Below are positions 44,001 to 45,908 of a stretch of DNA of 64,000 nucleotides, piece after piece (the stretch's first letter is position 1; each line of letters begins with the position of its first letter). Where the stretch lies: assembly GCF_014154935.1 (NCBI RefSeq), contig NZ_JACEHH010000011.1:124001-188000 (forward strand). The letters are read 5' to 3'. The notes below the pieces were generated by a model. That model saw only the letters and a list, made by a program, of their open reading frames with translations. It was not told the DNA's origin and searched no databases. Source of the DNA: Stieleria mannarensis (GTDB lineage Bacteria > Planctomycetota > Planctomycetia > Pirellulales > Pirellulaceae). The translations under genes were made by a program, and so were the position numbers.

Positions 44001-44857
44001 CTCGTTACGAACCGCTGGACGCCGTGACGAACTCGGATGAGTTGGTGTTCCGCGTGCTGCTTGATCAGCACGTGATGAACCTGTCCAAGCTTGAGTTTGA
44101 TGTGGTGGGGGGAACCACCGCGGAGGTGTCCGCGATCCAGCCGGTTCAGGGCACCGGGGAGGCGTTGTATCAAGTGACCGTCGCGGGCGGAGACTTGGCG
44201 TCGTTTAACGGGGTGGTCGGATTAACGCTTCAGTCGCCGGCCCCGCCACCTGTCGCATCGTTCAGCGTCGATAGCGGCCTGGCGATGGTCGGCCAGTTCT
44301 TCCAAGTCGACAACATCGCACCGAGCGTGGACGACGTGTCTCTGGACAACGGCCAGCACAGCGTGGTCCGCTCCCTGGATCTGGTCTTCGACTCCGAAGT
44401 CGCCATCGGTGAAACGGCGTTCCGGCTGCACGACGGCGCGGGACGCGAAGTGACGATCAGCCAGACCCTGCGAATCGTGGACGGAAAGACGATCGTGTCG
44501 TTGACGTTTTCCGGTGACCTGGTCGACGATTCGGGGTCACTGATCGATGGGGCATACGTGTTGACCGCCTTGCACACCGAGATCGCCGACCTTGCCGGCA
44601 ATCTCTTGAGCGGCAAGCAGGATGCGGAACCGGAACGTGTGGTCGTCGACGAGTTCTTCCGGTTCTTCGGCGATTCCGATGGCGACCGCGACGTCGACGG
44701 CCAGGACTACGGCCGTTTCGGTCTGTCACTGTTCAGCCGGCAAGGCGATGAACGCTACGACGGCCGGTTTGACTTTGATGGCGATGGGGATGTCGACGGG
44801 CAGGATTACGCCCAGTTCGGTCGCCGATTGCTGCAAACCTTGCCACCCAATTCATGA
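11084..44857 (+). CDS. Giant multidomain surface protein (11,257 codons) with metzincin protease motif
   Basis: One open frame of 33.8 kb, predicted product above 1 MDa. Order by approximate residue: basic N-terminus with planctomycete sorting tag MELLEDRRLLA (32-42); beta-helix-like repeats (45-1390, again 1621-2540); five Calx-beta-like units (1395-1618, 2545-2882); discoidin-like domain (3007-3145) within about 15 CARDB units (2884-5000); PPC-like and IPT-like domains (5003-5205); helical insert (5330-5470); beta-propeller (5950-6190); nine Ig/cadherin-like units (6405-7272); RHS-type shell start (7467-7735); dockerin-like pair (7855-7915); Big_2-like units (8005-8185); glycine-rich hydrophobic segment (8331-8376); YVTN-type propeller (8525-8990); metzincin motif HEQGHALGLEH (9770-9780) with Met-turn LMS at 9788; six 108-residue repeats (10105-10745); C-terminal dockerin-like Ca sites (11196-11257). 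GTG start preceded by AAGGTG. Probably an adhesin or matrix protein with its own protease; function is inferred only. Confidence 0.9.
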   Translation: MKNVKNTLSSIRTQNRKRRKQRLRDHRKQLRMELLEDRRLLAQVDWDGGGDGLSWSDPVNWSTDQLPASGDDVRINLAGDYEVVIDTDVSVASIDLGNAFGIQTLAIDSSTLELTAGPLVVASGSTVDVIAPASILGQVDNSGQFDLSYDVFASFQPPDSVTLAGAFINRPGGLMTLFPSVDATNTTAAITKRFTADFQNGLTNAGTIRLSEGVSASSDAADTELRISGGSLVNESTGVIESILGDGAGTIGSRIISGTIDNRGRIEAVDHDLILTDATLTDSGDLKTNAGTSIVVSTGSRFNPGTGQVTGTGTFELRGGAELGDGTITGEVDFYDAGMPAGASVTNAGVLTFHQHFASSSNADVTRTIAGTITNATAGTLRLMPSINATDTTAAITKTYTVDFQNGLTNAGRIQLSEGSSHLIDSVVTVLKSSDGTLVNQSTGVIESILGGGNGSIRPREIDGNLTNSGTLSLSQDLVHRGVGSTLENQQTIQNTATGRLIVAGSTFNNQGTLQTPTGVVAEVRGGTFNPLNGELAGDGFLRLDDGAQLGNGTLKGNLRYGDAEFPASSVLTNEGLIEFVRHYSSSFLPEATRVMTGTFTNASTGTLEFRPSVNATDTTAAISKTLTVDFQNGLTNAGTIRLGEGGSHSTDSANTELRVSGGTLLNQSTGVIESIIGDGSGTIGSRTISGTINNRGRIEAVDHDLILTDATLTDSGDLKTNAGTSIVVSTGSRFNPGTGQVTGTGTFELRGGAELGDGTITGEVDFYDAGMPAGASVTNAGVLTFHQHFASSSNADVTRTIAGTITNATAGTLRLMPSINATDTTAAITKTYTVDFQNGLTNAGRIELSEGNSASVDSAITVLRISGGTLLNESTGVILSGRGEASGTLLPRVIDGDTTNLGTIFISHDLKHQGSGATLANENSIVNTFGGKLMVSGSTFNNEGTMETPVGVVARVDGGTFNPLSGELTGDGFFLLDGGAELGDGTLKGNLRFDHAEFPASSVLVNEGLIEVVRHHASSTTPEVTRSFAGTFTNAVSGTLAIKPSVNATDTTAAINKTLSVDFQNGLTNAGTIDLSEGPSGNSDSANTTLLISGGTLLNLATGTIASSEGDGSGTRGARQITGPITNDGTILVQSQALSLSEAPSNYTDGRLAGGTYVIHNRFVFPNQGITSLASSIEQHGNGRMFDNLGNNSLVSLTTIETDGELQLLNGTGLFLDSALENRGLFRLDGFSAFATGFFTDFVQTDGLTELTNGAEMLTGTLFLDGGSLRGDGTLLGDINNRGGVVQPLDGGLVVTGRFEQGNAGTLQIGLNGPPPDQFGFVQANEVSLDGTLSVSVADGYAPGAADSFEILDYPSFSRTGDFATFTGLDYAPNRLLVPSNTGDGYFLDADFVSISVEPFENLTTTEAGGSVVFSVTLDQQPTADVTVGISTSDESEGTVSVDSVTFTPTDWAPKSVTVSGVDDFDDDGNIGYRIVTGAAVSDDLNFKDFDPVDVSLVNQDDDEAQFIITPSSSTETTEAGGTTEFSVSLGSRPTADVIVDVRSEVTREGQVSAEQLVFTPENFNAPQSVTVTGQDDLVDDGDTDYAITLSIAATTDANYQSASDQTITLTNLNDDTANFVWDGGGDGTSWHDPLNWLGDAVPDAGADVRIPDQPATPTIAITQSVTVNSVYAEERVGIVGGTTAIASSALMMDLDLDGGTLFGDGDVIITQSLNWTDGFMRGAGKTVLAAGASGTATSIGYDSGLLRVLENHGALTLAGDHFHVLRTATGEIGVLANMDGGVLQVDGETDMRATFSGGSLGVNGSGRLTNAGMLRHTGAGQTLIGGSFESYGGTIELTDGSILLAGGADLVDATVVGSGLIAAGNVTIAKLSFDNDVRIDNGTLTIVPGASLIGNAFLDLVGNVNVAADTTINRLRVSGGTLSGDGDLTITESLDWTGGFMRGAGKTILASGATGMATSTGFDSGLLRVLENHGELTLAGDHFHVLQTSSGEIGVLVNTDGALLQVDGETDVRASFSGGSLGVNGSGRLTNAGTLRHTGNGQTLIGGSYESDGGTIELTDGSIRLAGGADLIDATVVGSGMTVAGTVTIDKLAFDNDVRIDNGTLTVVPGASLIGNAFLDLVGNVNVAADTTINRLRVSGGTLSGDGDLTITESLDWTGGFMRGAGKTILASGATGMATSTGFDSGLLRVLENHGELTLAGDHFHILRTSSGEVGVLVNTDGALLQVDGETDVHATFSGGSLGVNGSGRLTNAGTLRHTGNGQTVIGTDVENFGVVSVDSGRLDFVGSFDNFSDQRLAGGRYLIAGELRFPGADIQSNAATIELIAPGAAIRDTNGNDALRAFSLNEADGTFAIADGANVSVPSDFNNAGIVNVEFDSTFSVNGNYQQTSGATELFDGGVIDPTGGFALQGGVLRGEDGTVASDVLNTGGEVAPGFFGPGKLTIDGNFRQEAGGTFSVDVSGTEAVTQYDRLVITGLVDLDGTLDVTVADTFLPSRGDQFDVLPHVGQSGDFSTFNGLTIDANRALVPVVGDMTYSLASVVAGIKIEPLNGLVTTEAGGTATFTIQLEDIPTAPVTINLEPSDADEGRLDVTSVTFDGTNWDVPQTVTITGLDDFVDDGDQPYSILTAPIISDDPLYSGLNPSDVNVVNVDDDEVGLVVTSPTTNQTSEAGGTSEFSVALQSKPTADVIVSVISNDPGEGTASPSSITFTPENWNVARVVTIMGQPDDVDDGDILYQVTVAIESSADTAYAAVASQTFDLTNTDDDTAGVTVTAPATLQTSESGTTASFTIVLGSEPTGNVTLTAESNDLSEASVSPASFTFTPTHWDQPQTFTVTGLDDLLVDGDVPYQITFTTTTSSDPLYDGIQLDPLSAINLDTQTYDLTLTDVDTNALVYDSQTLTVDGTVFATVTNAGPSDVPGPIEVAFFEDTNLDGLFDALVDNVLGTTAVTESLASGASRSVSATLSGSVLFVDNVIWGIVDATDAVTEIDELNNYGRQECFVGGPLIDVSSNLDDSALTASGVYQASVPANAFDRDTGTLWNAGSHPPEWIEADLGGSFSLASVELLPSQTPSTATTTHEIWVSDTPIGSSRAGAVLAKRLTSVTTDGQSVHIDFDETIPGRYVQVYTTSSPSWVGWYEISVLAQEQQPAPDLTASYIRTNSAGASVDVVARVGNGGQVPTEAGVPVAFYDGAPDAGGVLLGTVDTTRRLDPGEYEDVTISVPSSFTQLYVVADDDGTGTGSTTECDEDNNQTLVDAKPRPDLDVDSVTAVGSAQTGDMISVAWRVNNIGQAFAEASWSDQVFLSSDQVLDAADTLLGQRSRTEDLAFNAGYDAQIDVVIPQDVTGDLFLIVATDAAGAVTELDEANNTAVAAITITPAPTPDLRFASASTSRDSIQPGQQVVLRWTAENLGTAIATGVWTDTVYLSVDGTVAGGIPIASVMQDMELDVNQTRTVESTIVIPDVADGQYRLVFTLDRDDDLFERDGEANNEFVLPQTITVGHPDLTGALENVPSEIIAGDSLTLRWNESNIGTAPTLGGYYSRVYLSQDQQLDPNDLLLTGFRRDEILGAGQSASYSDDVTIPIDLSGDYHLLLSTDQGDEVYEVGAEDNNLFASPITVIVPPHADLVTSAVSAPTFIVGDPASMTVQWTVANSGTATTNRDQWTDAVVLSSDQTFGNFDDRVVAEFSREAALAVDGTYDVSLDITLPLGLSGQYFVFVQSDAAGDVFEDNKIANNVAVAASPIDITPTEYSDLVVSDIDAPGTTFSGQTLEFSWEVLNQGIAATDSGSWTDVIRVARNADGTGLIDEVGATLRHFGVLDVAETYRRTEQLRLPDGLDGTIYLVVQTAPSGPFEYRFTGNNTLISGPIEVSIPPSPDLVVETVTAPVTATSGSRVDVQWTVRNDGTGPAEGRWSDRISLRPVGDPQAAPIFLGIFETQLSLDPGLSYTRAEQLQLAPEWEGAFQVVVETNFSQSLYEHAAASDNNEVADDEILVVSHPPRPDLRVSEIIAPATVPAGGTLSATFVVANQGTAPTQGRWVDRAYLSLDNRLTPDDILLGEFANAAALAAGEQYQVSTDPFVLPGRYRGDVFVLVQTDATDSIEEYPDEDNNVTEKTFFADPLPPADLVTSDVIAPAEVFDGAAIDVTYTVTNLGVGETNVENWNDTIWLTVDRNRPDTRTDDILLGTFSHSGSLEIGESYTVTRRVTIPEIDGDKFTEGQWHVTPWSDAFNVVIEDTRDINSNPDDPNELDSNNYKARAITVLPTPPADLIITDVTAPLAAQAGESLTVRWTVKNQGNQSTGTANWQDSVYLSSHADASHPDAVLWYLGDVARQGVLSVGESYSAEATFELAPEIEGNYVIVQTDSRPPGVYEGPFENNNSLSTPTVVTGTASDLQITDITLPATRDSGEYVDVSWTVTNFGAPVWSGTTYWTDYVFLSRLPEFQLGEATLLKKLIHSSETPLGTGESYESSTTIRLPRGADGEYYVYVWTDALPIPDPRPFEPTGPSQSSNDGNRAYYAGTNGWGRGAVFEGGLVGGAYADAELNNRDGRSIQITYAEPDLQVSQLNLSAGTIRSGETITVDWTTTNVGNAATYALAGSNQAEQAWRDRVFLSRDASLDPDDWYLGQTSGGGDGGTVLAAGASYARSLDLELPQGIDGEFHIIVAVDSNLARARDVAPDGSGIDFERAPSSASECYAMDGNDIVSCANLFSAMGRVLEFAGETDNSADATLTVQLADPPDLQVTSVSVPPRLIAGQPFDVSYTISNLGPGGTPSDQANWDDLFYLSRDPFLDLKTDRYLGSRSTFRGGLASGESYSVTETVDLPVGIEGPYYVIVITDPVLDSRRPDGVVFELDKEDNNNLAATPPTVIELPPPADLQVQSIEIPASGKSGETIEFTWTVTNAGPEIAAGNWSDAFYLSDDAIWDIGDIPFGHAAFPGIADSDGNTSFVLGVGESYTATLSAELPPAKPGTYRVIARSDIFNEIYEAENELNNQTASPGTIELSVDSLPIGVPLETTLSTGQVRLYEVQVAAGETLRVSIESDAETAANEIYIRLRDVPNGIQYDAAYSGQLAPDQNAVIATTEPGSYYVLVRGYSQPAGNTPVTITAELLPFQVTDVTTDAGGDSRWVTTTIHGAKFDENAIPKLVRPRFGEFEPVDYKVINSTRIIATFDLRDAPHGLYDVKVINPGGEEASLPYRYLIERAIEPDVSVGLGGPRVLNPGEVGTYSFSVDNLSNVDAPYVYFTLGIPELGVNPDLFDFRYAAFTSNLRGQADAGDLDDVPWANLDSTITTPLGDGFQTDALGQITAPGVIPDLYTGDFAGVTFNVHTYPGLQELIDQEEDEFRAVLDRFYEALSAALPPSDQEKLNELFPQLSEAYGDYKGSFLDQIDPELIAFQFHILAAATAVDRNEFIALQTQDALNLRDAILADDDASPALLVLAADRDAWTDAYLAALEEGGLLRPEDDAPPIRENPKVISLAAVLSTGVLAGPAGDEIITSGSLLEFFDHVRRWYGDRAALQETSNPGATIANAVDPERFDLNQSRPTHFQSFNIYVPFANKLGSVPLDIPPRADLAPPNFARFFEQSGAETPNASLVGPFGYADEQFVPADAPLPYTVHFQNDASAASTTSELRVATELDDDVNVRSFRLGDLKVGDIQVHLPENLGTFQGDFDFVESKGFILRVTAGVDVTTRIASWRMQAIDPATGELVRNGDIGLLPPNDARGSGAGFVTYEVSPLPGLPVDNEVVALARVLLNNAPPLDTNATSHRVDIAAPVTTLAASPIGNDASRFEVTWDAEDEADGSGVKHVTVYVAVDGGDYIIWQNQTDETGAVYVGTPGSTYEFLALATDNAGNRELPPRGTGVPDDGSGVNLGTTDRFDQTSGPVLDPAPEPSEQPSTNELFLAAQSSVPSAGNTSEFETVLNPFAARRFASGIPQSESGIGPMAIAVRDDGTTLVSGGPGRNVLYQLPIEGGDAGNAFAELVHPIFDLQFGPQGGLWATTGGGPLLLLNAETGAIEREFGEGITQSLAIDPVAGDIYVSTDRGVDRFDPVTETFHSFSDLRVGNLTFAPDGTLWAATWPSRDTVVRFAEDGTPEAMLDFEIPIDSLTFGVPGTDLEGLLFVSSNGGQLGSGGELTMVDLVTRHRVAVATGGTRGDIVKATADGRLLISQSNQVDVLLPIVAPRVAFTDPPADAFVALPRNRVSVAFDQPMFVGVPTDVASVLNPANYQLVGDAAGVISVDDITFDVTNNAAIVSFDSFISDTYTFTVDASIESSLGVGLADSYQTQFVAVSDFSDLVDIEFSNARSHRVDATVSYDVSITNTSQNDLVLPLLLVLDPSSGFTGTPATAVRQSVDDAWLIDLAESVGDGVLAPGEATSGRTLTVSNPDWERVLFEYGILTLPSNNLAPEFSSAPITQAVVAEPYVYEAVAEDPDGITVSYLLVDGPDGMHVDTGTGRVTWTPDPTSPATTDVVLHAYDPRGGIAAQRFTINVAGGNRLPQIVGLPESIMASEGETFEIPLSVFDEDADTLAVWVENLPPGAVFDAGRNVLRWTPAFDAAGTYEAVRFVASDGVGRSTAETTILVQPTNQAPRLSVPAEVTLREGESIRLDLSGSDPDGDEFEFSSPLLPGGSLLDPSSGVFSWTPEFFQAGVFEVPFTIDDGTEQTTATTTITVLNVNAAPNFGDVDQWVVQEGRTLRFRTFAFDADAPAYESQVRGDDDELSPIDGDFPSVSYVATSLPPGATFDAELGLFEWLPGSNDAGDYIAEFIATDDGNGTGTNLTDAISVPITVVNLNRPPEFATIENVTLQRGDVLTLDVTVTDPDGDPISISASGLPGYPIPEFANYVDRGDATAQFTFAPGDGDRGDHVITLRATDDGGDAGEQAAQMTEFTFVVTVESFNERPLLQPIGNKVAVVGEPLEFQVNVRDLDEDPLTFAADNLPGDATFVPGATYGTATFHWTPTTGDLGTWPVTLTVQDSGNGDSDRILGDQEQITITVRQTNAAPVLTPIGDHTVAETESLTFSLAATDSDGDDLIYSAENLPAGAVLDATTGLFQWTPNIFQSGDYQDVVLVVSDGHRSDSETVAFRVENTNQPPLATPLPLQSGNEGTSLEFVIDAGDVDGGALTFTSSGLPDGAILDGLSGQFRWTPGFDQAGNYSIPVTVTDSRGASDSIELTVTINNVNRPPEIDVTSHQTPVGVETRFFATGSDPDPDAMLRYSAAGLPEGASINSLTGEVTWTPGPGQVGDYVVTYTVSDGSLSASRGEILRASLAPQGPSVLIELTPSFPAAPGQAVQVHPLASSLAEIVDLSIEVDGEVLPLDTLGRARFVPADSGKFHVTATATDADGLTGVAERIIKVRDPADNDPPVVQFDSELGRQPLDVATDVIGSVNDLNLDQWQLELAPAGSDAFVTLAVGDSNVSDAALVRLDPGTLSNGFYQLRLTASDLSERSAEAVVSVEINSVLKSNHYRRVETDLTVDLGGEAFTIERVYDSLEAIHSGSFGPGWRWSAADLRIESNVPKTGRESLGVYSAYTTQTRLYVTLPTGERSGFTFAPQPMELTGLKYFTPAWVADDGVTYTLGSSDTLLTRVGSRFFELQSGRPYNPADPQFDDTAFTLVSPDGTTYELDADGKTVAINTATDARLIVSDSAIIAADGERLNLVRGMAGQIESINAPTAKIDYQYDTDGTLIAVRSDAAQDVVHYGYDSRQPRRLNLIASADGSTEAVTSYDPLTIVPIAADLGTAHQFVGTTTEGALTAGDTDRYTLMIRQSELDSAPNDLVWVTVEVDGTIGGVAPAIPQIAGVTPVESRSDGQTAFALFALDTAGINMLSISGADAGQTGGYSLRVSIAGDVNADGVVNGLDGELQAAALGTAAGQPGYEGAADINRDGIVDASDVQILAGNFLFATNRPPHVSPSSALTYVGMEVTIDVDELAVDPDGDPVSMRVQSASGGVATIVDDGTRVRFLPDAGFQGTATIDLVASDGFSDSLPQTLSIEVSDAPLVGLEIETRSLFLPLGQSQSLVVTGDFADQQKVPLPASYLSFTGTDASVASIAPDGTITGKSPGSVIVEITAGGIQAVTVVNVYENVGPSPELFVSDLQVYPNSVSLPLPGGTRRIQVTGNGDFFNINPPSDTQFFVSDPDVITVSADGVITAAGTGTATVTVIGGGAEQVIDVAVFPPTNGPVEIGEDGGVVVGDDGSLVQVAPGALAESVTADIRMIDETALPFELPDILGFAGAVELDLDESALAHPVELAIPVSSEFAVGTQMIVYRVDSVPDADGNLRDALIQEEVAYVGEDGYARTNSKPYPGVLQNGTHIFSPLLCQNAVMGAIIGGSSALVGGTSLVGVLSQGVLIGGIAAGVTGGALLTMCIGPQTVELVAIPPVGPPTVETIQLQVPPGGGQFDATFSENVDKKDSRPVISGLSIESPGAGARLKFTGTNLRPQTGESAVIEYSLTGQQGSYVSLGEPSFEAEDAVFTPPEGVAVGTAFFRLVHNVNAAKTAKEIKDSRQVSNEVKPTLATEQLLSVLSDQDKLAVFQVQGGIPNLAQTIDLDPDDEGNSNRLFSQRVATTKDGSRAYVTHQAAGTVSVIDTLTMQVIGAVGLESGAAPYDVVVDPRSTHPFAYIGDRKRGSIYVIDIDPTSDTYHERIRTKTLSGPLCRAGAGQTASCIRGMSMTGDQQSLLVTMPAQWSPNFKPGQPKNTNDPGQLLLLDLASDKPKSQGFLKELQRVGVQPSAGDVAIALGSGGDRVAVTGYTSADKQGVKTYDYQYGTRKLVVGQTISTIVDDLLSDSVPESVIKEFRRIDTFGVHDAKDIVFTPDGNYAFVTAFNYPDLAVPSKTHGSRLNGFGAILDLPAGSNVGVIDMTTGEIVGGTRPIPNGYPDDLVLSADGKHLYVSYQNAFKVAGATPDADPTFLHGGVFVYSVDALTSVGDGVIERSGTPLNDLNPAIDVLANYKYVVTDDTNTDDFGPDPKGATDVPIALGRTKGLTVQKPPITIGVHVEQIDVGTTSEPKQVTPDDPTNGGSVFGTYLVGVDLAVPFTVSLNATGVGQAETLEIAIDGKKIKADGSPLPSGQPGIPASGVETSFLYNVGLLSAGSHTLSVRALDANDSELTSYEGTIITTDQLSFNLEAKDATGEIDYRAIEKLRFIRGIDHKILVRGTVDDYKLLAIYHDDLKVIFTDSSQVTKLEAEVVFDENGEAIISEITAVDAGSEAESTPGGDTDAVSSELFEDLVMGRGFDYQVFVAPRDSKKDFQNDKTPDIPKFNDDAPSFVRTIEPPEWIGGIGDLLDQGRTAQYFEEYEEGEEGGVTYTDSYILELSIPKELNQGVLTAETELFKGLTGIDLTTHARIGMETLLVAPWSVVEPNKVQAQGKKLYADVKLLGKTLVDEELPLGDTLTATIDADLLTLEANLLTIAVPQLSILPEGSPLPEFFPDDLRLGEDENGMEVINQGVPLFNFSYPADGKPRTIPVPVFSTAGASLTVNLGILAQLSGYVLDATIEGAVAFDLNTYDFADSGTFVEFNATPVFVASVAGSAELEGRLLWFTQSLAEGTVTGTAIAKTPTKVRVNYGGSGFELVARSDLQLSARVTLEGAVLGGEDIALGTYSWPGKKDGEEQFENFVIFCRNSNCPANLAVESTTGFPSTHATNDPITEAGFAGLINASTSSWVADRENSETRQILQGMETEFVQLETGLLAQLSTDHDGALKVTLSKDAANYGWFIDPTPETNEEFVWNPDANQYVALPGSPAHGKIDLYTTILHEQGHALGLEHSYDPGSLMSHSLSPGVRRLPSESEVESIVSGIMHLPHSADRHGLHVAAPEQITNGSFTAASQSGVPDAWGTLGDVRVVGAAAVLSEHERNLSRLSQTFTVPEGVSALQFSLVNVDLRGAGSGPPDAFEVALLDAHTGESLVSVADGLSQSDAALNLQSTGEFYFGDSIQVPNATVSGQQAPFAGSTTVIIDLSSIPAGTEATLFFDLLGFDHAASSVTVDEIALLSGSVPTLSFDLSPSSDTGAQGDSVTSRTPITLVGETLPFATIELDQNSNGTVDATTTADASGYFEFTGLNLEEGENSFIATAGDGASSIRAARSFVLDTQAPVGVLDAPVADLDHNDELGFVEIEWSDPSGSGLNESTFSIEDISIPGVTVDSFENRGGGLVRYHYSDDGEVLAEGNIVVTAHAGAVSDRAGNPSAAFESSFGLDFQSPRGALVTPNAGELVSADVGYVDIQWIDDGPSGVDELSWDTGDVSIAGVQINRVEPLGNGIARYWYGEDGELLPEGIVAVVLNEAAISDRAGNRNVASSESFQIDRLRPVGELVNPSADTATNVDRGYVDVRWSDADGSGLDLESVDEDDVSISGVSIDRFEVLDSEVVRYWYGEDGDRLTEGVQIIAVGNEAIRDLAGNPNNAVTQSFVFDLKSPVPVFDRSLASTLYIQEDQGFIDLRWNDDGDAGVDEAEFDDNDLSVPEVTIDLTTPLGDGSVRYWYGFDDDSLAPGRHLIHVPEEVVSDRAGNASATTTLEFVIDGQAPEANLVSPAPGDLVRDDLGFVDVEWTDAGAAGLGLTPFQIDDISIPDVSIDRAENLGGGRVRYWYNDDGETLAEGVVEVTLVAGQVADLAGNVNAGGIQSFIFDASGPVAALVSPAADSTVGTDPGYIDLAWSDIGPAGIDEATLGTDDLRITGVSVDAIETLADGVTRYWYNQDGETLPGGRIEVVVRENIAQDLAGNFNATDNWGFTVESNESETVDVTDRVHVQFTGIRYIGAFESYLFFGTVENRSSEPLAGPIRLHFQNLTPADAVPVGASVDDDGVYFIDITDYTGDAALQPGEVTATIPLQLRMAPEQFHFDPTVTASVAAPPSAGLSLSASLLRPDQSIDVTLTGGPGNSSDRIGLFATGAADDAPLQSLYLDGTQNEPTAALTEAMLTFDVPDADGSYEFRLLTAAGVAQTSQTFVVADSRQPVLLDVSRYEPLDAVTNSDELVFRVLLDQHVMNLSKLEFDVVGGTTAEVSAIQPVQGTGEALYQVTVAGGDLASFNGVVGLTLQSPAPPPVASFSVDSGLAMVGQFFQVDNIAPSVDDVSLDNGQHSVVRSLDLVFDSEVAIGETAFRLHDGAGREVTISQTLRIVDGKTIVSLTFSGDLVDDSGSLIDGAYVLTALHTEIADLAGNLLSGKQDAEPERVVVDEFFRFFGDSDGDRDVDGQDYGRFGLSLFSRQGDERYDGRFDFDGDGDVDGQDYAQFGRRLLQTLPPNS
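11936..12312 (+). repeat. 377-bp exact duplicate, copy A
   Basis: By direct comparison this block is identical to 13235-13611, 1299 bp (433 codons) downstream. The wider homologous region starts near 11878 with only two or three mismatches to this point. Exact identity at synonymous sites implies recent duplication or gene conversion. Confidence 0.95.
13235..13611 (+). repeat. 377-bp exact duplicate, copy B
   Basis: Second copy of the block at 11936-12312, in the same frame of the giant gene. Identity ends abruptly at a C/T difference in the TNAG codons (12313 versus 13612), after which the two repeats diverge. Confidence 0.95.
16746..17025 (+). repeat. 280-bp exact duplicate, copy A, second passenger block
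   Basis: Identical to 17409-17688, offset 663 bp (221 codons). It lies in the second beta-helix-like block, where three units of about 221 codons follow each other from about 16050 to 17900; the first unit is clearly more diverged than the other two. Confidence 0.95.
17409..17688 (+). repeat. 280-bp exact duplicate, copy B, second passenger block
   Basis: Second copy of 16746-17025. It is bounded by an A/G difference on each side (16745/17408 and 17026/17689), and the flanks show scattered substitutions typical of partial homogenisation. Confidence 0.95.
41396..43320 (+). repeat. Six tandem 108-residue repeats with a conserved RYWY signature
   Basis: Six consecutive coding units begin with patterns such as PVGELVNPSAD or PEANLVSPAPGD, continue with GYVDVRWSD and DDISIPGVSID, then the signature (V/A/T)RYWY..DGE.L.EG (RYHY in unit 1), and end with AGN.N and a strand closing in F.FD. 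The pattern suggests an Ig-like beta-sandwich stalk. I cannot match it to a named family. The first four and a half units are AT-richer than the last. Confidence 0.85.
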
Positions 44858-44936
44858 GCCGAAGGATGCCACACCGTCGCCAATCCGAACACCCCAATTA
44901 CACTGTCAGACCGGCTCTTGCGCCGCGTTTCATCAT

Positions 44937-44940
44937 GAGG
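44937..44940 (+). promoter_or_regulatory. Ribosome-binding site deciding the PEP-CTERM gene start
   Basis: GAGG lies 8 nt before the GTG at 44949, supporting that start over an upstream frame that would overlap the giant gene. Confidence 0.6.
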
Positions 44941-44948
44941 TACCACCC

Positions 44949-45656
44949 GTGTTAAAGATCCCAACCTGTCTGTGCATCGTGCTTGCCTTCGCCGGCGTGG
45001 AGGCGACGGCGGGGGTGATCGTCAACGGCGATTTCTCCAGCCCCGTCGCTTTGCAGGGGTATTCGCCCGGTGGCTCAGTCACCCAGCGGTCTCCGGGGAA
45101 TTTCGCCCAGTTCGACGATGTCGGCGTGCTGAAGCAGACGTTCACGATTCCTGGCGGAGGTTCGTCATTGACCTTCGATTTCGCGTTTTCAACGACGGCG
45201 ACGACGCCGATCGGACCGACGTTTGACGACGCATTGGCCGCTGAACTGACGACGTCGCCCGGCACAGATGTTTTGGATCTGTTTGTCGTCGACGTCTCGG
45301 GCGTGACGAAGGATCCATTGGACGGCATGGAGAGTTTCTTCCCGAAGGTGGTTCCGATCGATGTCGATTTCGATCCCTCGATCTCCATCGCCGGATTCCA
45401 GGGCAAGACGGGCGGAACGGACTTTTCCGGGCGCATCTCGTTATCGCTACCCAGTGAAGTGCTCGGCGAGGCGGCGACGATCACGTTTCGGTTGCTCGAC
45501 AATGACGGGTTCGATACGGTCGCCGCGATCGACAATTTTTCGGTCGTGTCCTCCAATACGCCGATCCCCGAACCATCGAGTCATGCGGTCTGGATGGTCA
45601 TGGCAGCCGGTGGCCTGTCGCGACGTCGAAAACGCGCCCGGGTACACTCAAGGTGA
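44949..45656 (+). CDS. PEP-CTERM sorting-domain protein
   Basis: A 235-residue exported protein. The GTG start gives a signal peptide (LKIPTCLCIVLAFAGVEATAG) and mature start VIVNGDFSSPVALQGYSPGG. The body looks like a beta-sandwich (SLTFDFAFSTTATTP, ISLSLPSEV, ATITFRLLDNDGFDTVAAIDNFSVVS), similar in plan to carbohydrate-binding-like PEP-CTERM proteins. The C-terminus has PIPEPSS, a hydrophobic stretch (HAVWMVMAAGGL) and an arginine-rich end (SRRRKRARVHSR), the tripartite PEP-CTERM signal recognised by an exosortase, here not in view. It starts 91 bp after the giant gene on the same strand, so it could be co-transcribed and share its cell-surface destination. Confidence 0.85.
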   Translation: MLKIPTCLCIVLAFAGVEATAGVIVNGDFSSPVALQGYSPGGSVTQRSPGNFAQFDDVGVLKQTFTIPGGGSSLTFDFAFSTTATTPIGPTFDDALAAELTTSPGTDVLDLFVVDVSGVTKDPLDGMESFFPKVVPIDVDFDPSISIAGFQGKTGGTDFSGRISLSLPSEVLGEAATITFRLLDNDGFDTVAAIDNFSVVSSNTPIPEPSSHAVWMVMAAGGLSRRRKRARVHSR

Positions 45657-45663
45657 GCGGTAA

Positions 45664-45742
45664 GCGCTGGTGTCCAGGCTTTAGCCGCACACCCTCGCTG
45701 CGTAGCATCGACCGGAATCGCCTCAAGGCTAGACACCAACAC
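45664..45742. repeat. Imperfect inverted repeat (24-bp arms)
   Basis: Arms 45664-45687 and 45719-45742 pair at 18 of 24 positions (core GGTGTC.AG.CTT.AG). It lies just after the PEP-CTERM gene and could act as a transcript-end structure, but it has no T-run and looks more like a dispersed repeat. Confidence 0.7.
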
Positions 45743-45908
45743 GCATGCCCGCGTCGTTTGGGTCGGGAGCCTTTTGGCGTGGTGGCTAAGCCGGGCGTCT
45801 TGCGCACAGGGTACTGAGATCGCTCTTGTCGGGGGGTGGATGAAGTCTTTAGGATCGCCGCACGCGGCAAGGAGCCGTCGGTTTAGTCGAAATGAAAAGG
45901 CTGACGAT

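Noticed and set aside
11084-44857. Several adjacent genes instead of one giant gene
   Set aside because: No stop codon or frame change occurs in 33.8 kb, module boundaries lack start signals, and sorting tag and dockerin-like end sit only at the extremes.
44622-44948. Upstream extension of the PEP-CTERM gene
   Set aside because: It overlaps the giant gene by over 200 bases, hides the signal peptide and lacks a ribosome-binding site; the GTG at 44949 has one.
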